From NCBI GenBank assembly GCA_948567375.1, contig OX419759.1, forward strand, positions 50,124,593-50,188,592: a stretch of DNA of 64,000 nt. The letters run 5' to 3'. The notes below the pieces were generated by a model, which saw nothing but the letters and a program-made list of their open reading frames with translations, was not told the origin of the DNA and made no database searches. Source of the DNA: Lunularia cruciata (lineage: Eukaryota; Streptophyta; Marchantiopsida; Lunulariales; Lunulariaceae). Of this stretch, positions 34,064 through 44,849 are shown piece after piece (position 1 is the first letter of the stretch; each line of letters begins with the position of its first letter). Position numbers and translations under genes: made by a program.

Positions 34064-35990
34064 CATGTTATTTTGAAATTTTTATACGTCATTTTGAAAT
34101 TGTAATTTGTAATTAAAATCTAACCATATGAATTTAATAAAATTTCCAAGTATAGAGATAATAATTTTCTTTATTTATTTATTTTTCGAATTATATCAAA
34201 CTTATAAAATTTATTTCATATATTATTTAAGATTAGATGTTATTGGGAGATTTCATGAGACATATTTACCCTTTAGATTAAATTTATCATTAATATAGAA
34301 GATTCTTATGTTCTTACAGAGTGTGTAAGGACATATGTATGTATTACTCTACCTTGTGTTTTAAGCAATTCGTAAAAGAAATTTATCAAACACATGATTT
34401 TTTCTAAATGCTCAAGTACGATATAAAGATATATAGCTAAATTCATTCTTATATTCTAAATATAATAGGATAAATTACTCATGAAAACTATTTCAATCCA
34501 CGAAGACGTTCAAGTGATGTTTCTTAAATACTTGAGTAATGTATGGACCAAAATGATACAACAAATCTAGATGCTTTAGTTAATGTTAGAGTAACATATA
34601 ACCCCAAAAAAATGTACACAATACATATATTCTAGAGGTAAAAGTATTAAGAAAAATTACTTGGTAAAATGATGTGCTTTGGATTATCATTTTATCATTA
34701 TGGTTTACTGCATTACATCATTATCATAATATTTGTAATACCTAAGCTAGTTTTCTAGGATGTTAGTGTGATTATCTTGGCAGTCACAATTGTATCAATA
34801 ATGATTCATGGACAGTCTAATGACAATTATCTATCATATTAGGATTTAGGATGCATTGTTAAAGCTACTATTTACACCATTGGCATTATCAATATTATCA
34901 CTTGCCATTAGGATTGGACTTCTTGACCACCCCAAGGAGTGTAAACCTCAAAGTGGAACTCTAGAAAGCTCACTTTTTCTATATCAAACTTTCAAGCTCT
35001 AGGTTATGGTGCACAAAGCTAACAAATACAATTGGATTCTTATTCTATAGTAAATTTGGCTCAATGAGTGTAATCAATGTATATTGGCAAAGTGTATAAA
35101 AATTATGCTCCTTTAAGGTATGATGTTGATTTCTAGTTACTGATTATTGTAGCATTTTAAAGTTTGTGTGTACCTCATTATATGAGTTATATTTTTTATA
35201 ATATTAGATATTGAGAGTGAGTGATGTTATGTAAAAATATATATGCACACAACATTATGGTTATCATTCTATCACTTTTCTTGAGTGGATCTGCTTGTCC
35301 TCTTGGCTAGTATTTGCAGGCTAGGATCCTTTACGTGGTTGTGATTGCAAACTAAGGTAAGTGGCTTAAGACTGGGAACTAGTTTTCCTAGGTCAACAAT
35401 CACTTCTTGTAGGTATAAAGTCTATATAATTGGGGTTTTCATATTTACCCTTCATGGGTTCCATAAATATCTAAAGAAGATTTATGTGCAACTCATAAGA
35501 ATTTTATGTGCAGTCAAGTTGAGTGTACATAAGAAAACTAAGGGGCTTTGTCCATTGCCAAAATTTGTTACGGGTATTCTAAATTGTCACTTGTTGGTTT
35601 TTATGGTCATGAATATTATTCATAAATCTTAAATGAACCTGATTAAACATTAATTAGTAGATGGAGAATTGAGGAATGATGATTAAATAATAAAGATTCA
35701 AAATTGACTAAAATTGAAATCAGGTCCTTTGAGGGTTTTGAAAGACCCTTGAGGGTCTCTTGAGCTTAAGAGAGACAATACAAAACATTTATACTTCTTG
35801 ATTATTGATTAGTGAATGCTCCAAATGCCTTGTGAATACCTTAATCAATGAATCCCTTCTTGATTAGTGAATGTATGTTTGAAGAATAGATTACAATCTA
35901 CAAATCTTGGGAGTGTCGTGCACGAGTACTCATTCCTAACTCCCACCACAAATTCATGAAATGCATCCAAGGATTAACAAATGAGATGGT
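34064..35990 (+). repeat. Block A2, left part (non-coding repeat)
   Basis: Aligns with 18,500-20,330. No gene supportable. It contains 35,777-35,930, absent from copy 1, and only a short tatata where copy 1 has 38 AT units. Confidence 0.6.
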
Positions 35991-37860
35991 GAAGAGTGAC
36001 CTTGACAAAAGTTATGATGTAGGAAATGATGTTTGGAGTGAAGACGACTAAGAGGATGACATATTATATTTGTAATTTAGTTGGTGGAATTTCACACATA
36101 CTTCTGAGTATTTGCAGCATAAGATTCAATGTGCTTGTAGTTCTCATTTCATCTTGAAATTTTTTTATGAATTAGAATATGATGCATTTAGACAACTAAA
36201 AAGGATTGATGTTTTATTATTTCAAGCTTTAGTGGATGCTATAAAGGAGCACAATGTGTTTAAAAATTTTTCCTTCAAAAACAAATCCCAATGTGGATCT
36301 AGGTTGCTCTAGCTCTAGATAGATTTGGGCATCACAAGAATTGCATTTTTGTAGCAAGGTGTTGGAATATTTAGGGGGCTAGTGTTGGATCCACAATCAG
36401 ATTTATTGATAGTGCATTGGCAAGAATTATCTCTCTCCTCAAGAAGAGGTGAAATGGCATAATATTGAGGAGAGAGCAAGAATATCATCAAATATTTTCA
36501 CAAAAATGGTTTCCAAGTTGCATAAAGTTAGTAGACTATACTCTTTTCCCTTGGCTCAAAAACTGACTATTAATGGAGAAATATATTTTAGCCAAATATA
36601 TTCTAGCTTGATTGTTTATTCTATAAACAATCAAGTAGTATATGATGACTAAAGGAGAATAATAAATTTTGCAAGAGGTAAGTGTAATAATTTGAAGACA
36701 AGAGAACTCTACAAGAGAGAAAACACAAGTTTCACACTCAATACTCCGACACTCCCAAAGGAGCACCTGCTCTTTATTATATAGCAAAGATGACCCCCTC
36801 CAAAGAAGCTCCACCCTTGGATCAGATACATGGATTGGTGATATGGTAGCAAGTTCCACCCTTAGATTAGTTTCTTGGATGGATGACATGTTAGTCCTTG
36901 TCCTATCTAGTTGGTCAAACAAGTGTGACCAAAAAGAATCTTTAGGGAATCTTCTTGTAAGCAGCTCAAAATCACCGGGGTGAGGAACCAATGGGAAGCT
37001 CTTGATGAGAAAAATCATGGGAGGAGAAGGCAAGAATTTTTCCCTAAAAGAATTGATTTTCTCCATTTTCAAGTTCATCGCTTGGGGCCTCCAAAATTGG
37101 CTCTGAAAGTTTTAGGCTATTTTTTACTTCTACCCTATTAGTAGAAGTATTATTTTGATGATACCTCTATCCAATCTAGTTAGCCCATCATACATAACAT
37201 CCTTCTAAATGTTACCAAGCCAATTTTCACCTCTAGATAATATGTCAAGCTTTGGTATTACAATAAGCCCCAAGATGTATATTTTATCAATTTTTCTTTT
37301 AGACAATGATTCCAAGCAAGTTTCATGTTCCTATAAATTATAGATATTATGGGTTTTTTAATTATTATATTTATATTTTTTATGGTTTCTCAATTATGTC
37401 AAGATCAGGCCATGATATGGCTTGCCTGCGGAGGTATCTAGTATGCAGTGATTTAAACACATTTGTAGTTTGTTTGAGCAATCATAGTATTTGCTAAAAT
37501 ATGTAGATTATGTGATAATATCACCTAGTTCCATCCCTCAAACAAGCACATTCTCAGAATGAGTCTGATTTCAATCAATGTGTAGCTTGTAAGCTTGTCT
37601 TAAATGAGCATTGCATATGAGTTATAAAAGCAATATGGTATTCATTGAGAGAGATCATGGTTCAATTGAATGATCCTTTAAGAAATGTATATTTGTGTAA
37701 GTGGGTGATCATATGCATAATTTTTCATGATTTCCTTATCAACTGATCAATATATGGGTAGAAGAAGATGGTGAATCTTTAAAAGAGATAGATTCAAACG
37801 TTAGAGTGGAGGTGTTGTCAAGCCACATCAAGAATACAAAGAAGAGACTAGAAATGAATT
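35990..37860 (+). pseudogene. PIF/Harbinger transposase relic (A2 copy), split by a solo LTR
   Basis: The frame at 36,112-36,312 includes ELEYDAFRQLKRIDVLLFQALVDAIKEHNVF, homologous to the A3 helical region. Next comes DRFGHHKN-like, then SCIKLVDYTLFPLAQKLTINGEIYF (36,505-36,590), the position of the first catalytic aspartate. A solo LTR interrupts it at 36,683-37,262. After that the second-aspartate region (about 37,380-37,440) and the C-terminal segment (about 37,560-37,770) follow. It is a pseudogene. No terminal inverted repeats recognised. Confidence 0.7.
36683..37262 (-). repeat. Solo LTR of the Gypsy 1 family inside the A2 transposase relic
   Basis: 580 bp in reverse orientation, TGTAATA...TATTACA, matching 7,822-8,567 and 26,863-27,460. 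Flanks are gtaag (36,678-36,682) and ataag (37,263-37,267), a target duplication with one change. Copy 1 at about 21,178-21,185 shows the empty site (gtaag followed by caccaagatg). It was therefore inserted after the tandem duplication and later reduced to one LTR. Confidence 0.9.
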
Positions 37861-38730
37861 TTTGTAGCATTTTTTGCCTTTCAGCCACCAACCATGTATT
37901 CTCTTGCATTCAAGAGTGTAAATAAATTATATCAATTGCTTATATGATATATCAAGTGTCCCATGCAAAATTGAAATTCATGTGTTTATGATTTCAATTT
38001 TATAAATGGGAGTCTTGCAGTGCTTGGAGATACTCAGGCTACTTGGGCTACTTAGGGTGCTCATGATGCTTTAGATCTTTGTTCAAGTACGAGTGCATCA
38101 CTCCTTTAACAAAAATTCAATTATAAATTGGGTTGTTTTAGATTTAAATATATGTAAGATATATATTGTTATCCATATGGAGAGAATGTCTCAATAAGTG
38201 GGTCAATGATAATGAATAATGCACTACACATTTCAAAACTTATTTTATGAGCGTAGGCTTTGAATTTATAGAGCTCTATGGTTTGTTAATTATCACACAT
38301 TTATAATTTTGAAGAGATGTGGCCTTGAGGAGTCATTTTGCTCTATATAAATACTCTTTAAAAATTACATAGCACATACTTCTGGGAAGAGAGTGCATAG
38401 AGCACAAAAGAGGAAAGATTATCTTAGAGAAATTTTAGAAAAGAAGACATGGAGAGAGGTTTCCAAAATACTAGACCATAGAGGAGTTTGATAAAGAAGA
38501 GAGGTGGCGTATAAGTCATTTAGAAAAGAGGAGAAGAGGCAATTGAGGCACATTTTGACATTTAGAGAGGTGGGAATTTTTGAGGAGTGTGATAGAGAAG
38601 GAGGGACTTTCAAAAGATAAGAGAGAGAGAGGAGAGAAGAGATTTTTTGAGGCACTATGGGAAAGGAGAGAGAGACATTTGAGGAGGTGAAAGATAGAGA
38701 TATTTGAGGAGGCCTTTCAATTTCAATGAT
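37860..38730 (+). other. Spacer between transposase relic and exon b (A2)
   Basis: Aligns with 21,870-22,640. Purine-rich towards its right end (gagagagaggagag). No gene seen. Confidence 0.55.
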
Positions 38731-38734
38731 TTTT

Positions 38735-39830
38735 TATTTTGCAATGGAAATGGAAAATTATGAAAGGGTTCTCAAGGAGGATGAGATGGAGCAGACTCAA
38801 GATTGTCTTTTCATTATTGAGTTTCACACTTTCAAGGATTGCATGACATATATTGCTTGGTATTGGCTAAATAAGCACCAAATTAGAGCTTCCATGAACC
38901 AAATTGAAGAAAATTGACCTCAATCCCTTGGATCTCAAATTTTCAATTAGAATAAAATATCCATGCACTCATGTAAGATTTCATTAGTCTATTCACTCAA
39001 TTTTTAAGTTAATTTACTCAATTTGTCAAAATTTAGAACTATCAAACTACAAAAATTGAAATTTCATGAACTACCACAACCATGCGCTCCACACATGCAA
39101 AACCCTAACCTATAGCCCATGCAATCTTTGTGGTCTATGCGGCCTTTGCAGTCTATAAAATCTACAATGTGCCATATTATCTAATCTACTTGCCTTTTAT
39201 TCTTTAAAAAATAAGGACCGTCTTGCATTGAGTTTGCAAGTACTTGGGATAGAAATACATTTCTAAGGAGAGTAGGTGGGAAGAGGCTCATACTTAATGT
39301 GTAATGATAAGGGGGTAATTTGATTGGAGAGAAGGAGAGCAAGGAGGAAGAGGATAATACCTCATACTTTGGTGGAGGATTGGTTCCATATGAGCGATCA
39401 TACTACATGGATGTATTTGGCATGGTTGTGTGCATATCCTTCATTTAGACCTTTCTTTCATATGATTGTTGCATCCTTAGTCTTTCTTGAAGACCAAAAG
39501 GTAGTACATGGGGACATTATTTAAGGATTGAAGACTAAGATTGTTAGATCAACTTTTGAGGATTATGATTGGGTGGAGATGATGCTATATGCAGTTGAGC
39601 AAGAGTTGATTGTCATACATAGATATATTCACCACCCAAATATGTATTGCTTCAAAGTGATATTTAGGATAGCTCCTTACTCATTTGCTTATGGAGAGAG
39701 TATTCTTGGATGAGGATGAGGTGGTGTACTAGACATAAAGTGAGGAGGAGGAGCTCTTTGTCCATGGTGTAGAAGAGCATGGGAGAGAGGAAGAGGTCAA
39801 GGGGGAAGATGATCATGTAGTGGAATGTGA
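38735..39830 (+). pseudogene. Unknown split gene of block A (A2 copy): exons b and c
   Basis: Exon b (38,726-38,972) reads MEMENYERVLKEDEMEQTQDCLFIIEFHTFKDCMTYIAWYWLNKHQIRASMNQIEEN and then runs to the conserved GTAAGA donor at 38,973. Exon c (39,324-39,713 in two frames) reads RRRARRKRIIPHTLVEDWFHMSDHTTWMYLAWLCAYPSFRPFF and STFEDYDWVEMMLYAVEQELIVIHRYIHHPNMYCFKVIFRIAPYSFAYGES, then an acidic tail (about 39,740-39,835). This is the best-kept copy of the three. Family not recognised. An intron of about 250-350 bases between b and c is inferred. Confidence 0.5.
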
Positions 39831-39975
39831 GTGAGAGTTTAGTATAGAAAACATTATGTTATGTTTTCTTCATACATATCACATGTACTTCATATTACTC
39901 TCATAATATAAGAGTTCCTCTTACATTTTCCTTGCATGCTTAACACTCCCATCCTTGCCTTGCATGCTTAATATT

Positions 39976-40018
39976 CCTATCCTTTGTTTTTCCTATGCGG
40001 TTGCCTTCTTTCTTCTTA
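39976..40018 (+). mobile_element. Short retroposon-like 3' end (A2 only)
   Basis: The phrase cctatcctttgtttttccta and the following tgcggttgccttctttcttctt match the 3' part of the inserts at 33,839-33,923 and, reversed, 45,658-45,766. Copy 1 lacks it at about 23,850. A cttgcatgcttaa repeat occurs at 39,931-39,943 and 39,959-39,971, but the exact edges of this insertion are unclear. Confidence 0.45.
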
Positions 40019-40289
40019 AGATTATACATTTAATTATAAGCTTTGTTTGATGTATTGGTTTATAATATGCCTGGTTTGATATTATAAAGGGTTTGTATAT
40101 AGGTCATCAGCCTAAAATTGACACTCACCTTGTATATGATTGTGGAGTTGTGAGTCTTGATGATGGAATTGAGAGAGAGTAGAGGGTGAATAAGATCCAC
40201 TACCTTAAAGATGGGTAGAGACACCATTTCCTTTGGGAGAGATGAGCAAGGGTTAGTTGAAAGTGAGGGTAGAGTATATATCAAGCATA

Positions 40290-41690
40290 CTTGAGTTTAG
40301 AGGAGCATTTTCTTATTAAGAATAGCAGTATACAAGCCAAGAAGGAGTTACGGATCATGACTCACAAGCACCTTCTTATTGAGAAGGAGCATAGACTTGT
40401 GGAGCTAGAGGTACCATTTAGAGTAGAGGAGCATTATTTTTTCAAGAGTGATAATAGCTAGTTGAAGAGGAGATGCATTTCTATATTGAGGAAAGTACTA
40501 GAGTTAAGAGATTGGCTAAATTAGTAAGGGTTATGAGAGAGAGTGAGACCAAGGTTAGTGATAGGATTGAAAAGATAGTGGAGTTAGATACGCTTGTGTG
40601 GAGGAGTGAGGATATAGCTAAGGCATTGGATTTTCTTGTGAGAGGGAGAGGCTATAGCTAAGGTATACCAACAAGGGAGTACAACTACTATGGAGACTTC
40701 GGAGAGGACCAAAATTGAGTTAGCCATTGTTAAGAGGACTCTAAACACTACCAAGACTCAATTACTAAGGGCTTATGAGGAAGCAAGTACTTGGCTTCAA
40801 GTGGAGAGCTTATGATACTCTTGGGCCTCTTTTCCAATGCATATGGGGACTCAAACTAATGATGATACTAGTAGGGTAGAATCTATGAGATATCCTCTTG
40901 CAGATATTGCATTGCATGTGGGGACTCAAACCACTTGTATAGCTAGAGTCATTAAGAGTTCTCAGACTAGTGGAATAGAGATGCATTCTCATGAGACTCA
41001 TACTCCTTTCATAGCCTCTCAAGGTACAAAAATGGTGTGGGCTCTTATCATCAACCTAGGGAGGAGTTTTATTTTCACATAACTAATATAAAGATTGTGT
41101 CTTGGAGGCCATGCACTTCATATGATATTGCATACCTTCCTTGTTTGTAGGGTACTATTGAGGTGATATTGTGACCTCAAGAGAAGAAGATATCTTTGAG
41201 GGATAAGGTATATAGGCTTGGAGTTTTGATAGAGATGACAAGATTATCTAGAGTTTCCATATGTCATATCCTTTATCATACTAATGTGAGGAGGAAGATT
41301 CTAGTTTTGGATGTGTGATGTTTAGCCGACATGAGAGTTCTTACTCATATGATGTTCTTGGATTGGTGTGCATGGACTATGAGGAGAGGATAGAACTATT
41401 AAAACAATGAGTACTAATTTGTCAAATACTCTTAGCCTAGAGTTAGAGAGTTTATGGAGTATTGTGTGCCACACTTTGAGGTTATCATTTGGACTAGTGG
41501 CTCAAAAAGGGAGGTGTAGTAGCTATTATGTCCATGTGAGATATTTATTTCCTACCACTTGGTGTACACCTTGGCTCATGGCTCATGGCATACCTTGGTA
41601 AGAAGGATGGATTCTTGGACTAGTATTAAAGGTAATAGAGTGAGATCTTATAATAAAATTACATCTTTAGTTTTATCCATTAGAGATATG
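40290..41690 (+). pseudogene. FCP1/NIF-like (HAD family) phosphatase gene relic
   Basis: Plus-strand pieces include coiled-coil-like stretches (for example STRVKRLAKLVRVMRESETKVSDRIEKIVEL, 40,494-40,590), DKVYRLGVLIEMTRLSR (about 41,200-41,255), then RRKILVLDV (41,289-41,315) and PRVREFMEYCVPHFEVIIWTSGSKREV (about 41,435-41,516). The last two are the start and the ..R..EF..YC..FEV.IWTS.. signature of the FCP1/NIF (NLI-interacting factor) domain of CTD-type HAD phosphatases. Stops lie inside, including right after LDV, so it is a pseudogene. This segment is missing from copy 1. It could be host-derived or carried by the repeat. Confidence 0.6.
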
Positions 41691-41705
41691 TGTATATATA
41701 TATGA

Positions 41706-43240
41706 TAATTATGCTCTACCTTATTGTAGAAACCACTCCCATGGTGTTCTCCATCATCTTAGATTTAGTCATATTGATAATCTAATACCTCATACACCTC
41801 ATTAACATACCACCTTGTAGCTCCTCTAGATAGATTTAGAGTATCAATAGAGCTTGCTATTATGTTTTTGGAGGAGCAATAGACCTCCAATAGATTTAGG
41901 GACTAGTGTGTAGACCCTTATGATAGTTTAGCATTATGCTTTTGTGAGCATGCCACAAGAGGTCATGGATGTGGACATATAGCCTCTCTTTCTATGTTGC
42001 ATCCTTTATTGAAGACTCAAAGATGCACTACTACATCATGGTATATAATCACGGGCATAGCCACATACTTGTACTTATTTTTGTACAGATGTACATATAA
42101 ATGAGTGTACTTACATATATTTCATAAAATTATTATACACCTTATAAATATTCCTTGATTACTTATTATTTGGTTATTATCAAATGTCTTTTATGCTAGT
42201 GAATATGTTATTGCCTTGTATGCTAATGTTGTTATTGCCCTTTGTCTGCTTGAAAGAAGTAAAGAAGTCTCTAATTGCAACTTTATCACTTTTGTTTTGA
42301 TATCCATACCAAATTATATAGATGGGGATGTTTCTATTACTACTCAATAGCATTAGCCGATTGTGATATTCCAAAATAGTTTTTAAAATATTTTGAATAC
42401 AATAGGAGAGTACAATGAGAAAAGACTAGCACTTCATCTACACAAAGCTTTACATCAGACAAAATTCCTTCATTGATGCAATAATATAGTAGCTACAAGA
42501 TAAGGCACATTCATATGCAAAGTAGAAGAAGAAGAAGTAAGTAAGTAATTTGTAAAGTGACAACAAAATAGCAATGTAGAAATTGACTCCAAGAATTTTG
42601 AAGAGTTTGCAAGTAGTTCTAAACAAGATAAGACAAGAGTAATCAAAAGATGATGACCAAGCATTGTAGACCATGCAAGCTTGGTTGATGATGTAGGCTG
42701 TATAGAATGAAAAATGTATCAATTCAACATTCTGAGTAACAAGAAGAGTTGATTGCATAATGATAACATTCTGCAATGGCATCGAGGATCTTCACCTTTA
42801 TGGTTGATAGATAGCATTACAATGAACTATAACTTCTCAAATTCCATTCTATTTAGCAATGCACAATCCTTGATAAGAATCATTATTAGCAAATGCATAA
42901 TCCTTGGTGAGAATCAACTATAGAGGGCATACGAGAACTTCAAGTATTGGAAAGTGTTGTCCACCCATGAGAAACAAGAAAATGATAACTAAATTCATAA
43001 CCAAGAATAGCCAAGGTTATTAGGAATTCAACCATTCAACTTTACCTTGAGCTTAGGAAACAACATTATAGCAAGATCAACATAAAATGCATAATGATAC
43101 ATTTTATTGTATATGTATATCAATTTGGTGAATTTTTGGTGAGCACATGATCTCATAAGATGATAATTTGGTGTACAACTTTTCCTCTACATCTCATTCT
43201 TGTCTTTATCCTCAAAGTTGTAATCCTTTACATCTCATTC
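41706..43240. repeat. Block B2, left part (no clear gene)
   Basis: Aligns with 29,355-30,880 at about 86%. AT-rich. Short frames shared with copy 1 are not recognised as any family. Confidence 0.55.
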
Positions 43241-43249
43241 TCATCTTTA

Positions 43250-44649
43250 TCCTCTAATTTATAATTTGGATTAGGGAGTTTAGGATCTATAATAACATAG
43301 CTACTACTACTACCCATGCCATATGGATGTAAATCTATCTTTGGCAATATTGTAATTATACTCTTTATCTCATTAAGATCTTCTCTACCTTAGATGATTC
43401 AAGAGTTATAAAATAAAGTCATTTTTTATTTGGCATTCCTCGCCTTGATATAGAGTTTCTCCATTTTAGACCTTGTTTTTGTAAAAAATATTTGCTTTGA
43501 TTCCACCTTCATCTTCTTGACTTTAACAAGATACTTATGTTTCTCCACTTTTGTAAACTTTTGAGCCTTTATATCTTCTATCTTATATCTCTCTCAAGGT
43601 TCTACTAATTCATAGTTCCATTTACTATGGGTTGCTAAATATTATGTCAAAGTAGCCAATGTAAGAGTCATTTGTGCATTCAATCTGGATATCTCTCTTC
43701 TCTTGTGATTCACTTTCTCCTTCTTGAGATGCAATCTCCTTCTTTGGTCTTTTGATCTCCTCTGATGGTGGAGCTCTATCTTTTAGTATTATTGAAAATC
43801 TTCCTGCTCGGCTCTCCTCTTTGAGCCCATCATGAAAATCTAGCCCTTGAGTACTTGGCACTATGAAAGGAATTGAATACACGTCATACTCAAGAAAATC
43901 CTCCACCATTTATTCTTCTTTGGCTCCATTCTCCCCACCAATGAGTGTGCCTTTTTCTCCTCAATTTTATGCACTACTTGAACATCATCTCCATCTCCAA
44001 TAGTTTCTACAACACCACCACCAATACTAATTAGTGCAAGAATAGATCTATTTTCATAATTTCCAAACCTCAAATCCATGTGGTAAAAAATAAACAAATA
44101 TGATTTAACTTATTTGCTATTGTTCTCCATCCTTGTTTAAACTCCTTGACAATAAGTCGTCATCCAGTACTCTTTGTTTTCCATGCCTTTACTTCCTTGT
44201 AAGATTTTATATATCTTGTTTACTTCTTGTGCAATTTGTCTTACATGAAATTAGTTGGAAATCCCTTCCCATGGTACACCAAATTGATGGCCATTAATCA
44301 AACATAGTCATATGTTGAACATGTTTGCTGCAATTGGAACCATGAATTTGACTGAAATGCACTTCTTGATCCAAGTAATCTAGGATTATGCATAATGAAG
44401 ACAAATTATGCAAATATGTCTTCCTTTCTCTTCACACTTTTAGCTTTGTTCCCCTCTAATACCATCTTCAATAACTCTTGGAATTTTTGTGATGCTTGTG
44501 ACTCGAGAGATGATGGAGCTATCAACTCTAGAGCTTGAATGATGAGTGAATTGTATAGTGCTTGAGAATTGGTAGTTGTCATTGAATAAAATAAGCAAAG
44601 CAATAGAATTTCCATTGCTCAAATTAAAATTATCCATTGCAATAGACAC
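43250..44649 (-). pseudogene. Unknown coiled-coil gene relic, minus strand (B2 copy)
   Basis: Starts near 44,649 (MSIAMDNFNLSNGNSIAL). It continues with QALELIAPS and KFQELLKMVLEGN, then 44,097-43,861 (MFIFYHMDLRFGNYENRSILALISIGGGVVETIGDGDDVQVVHKIEEKKAH) and 43,909-43,625 (LEYDVYSIPFIVPSTQGLDFHDGLKEESRAGRFSIILKDRAPPSEEIKRPKKEIASQEGESESQEKRDIQIE), ending in a Lys/Glu-rich stretch near 43,450-43,580. The order equals that of 30,880-32,370. It is broken by stops and frame changes. Family unknown. Confidence 0.5.
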
Positions 44650-44849
44650 CCTACAAAATACAAAAGGTCATGTGTGCACTACTCTCTTCTAAATGATTCT
44701 TGCCACACAAATACTAGTGACGTAGATTTCTTGAATAGTCTCACTAGTGGTCTTTTATTCTCAGTCTAAAATTTGAAAAAATTTGAATCATTGCCAAACA
44801 AATTCAAACCTTGAGATGAAAAAAATATTCAAAGAGTAAAATTTAAATT

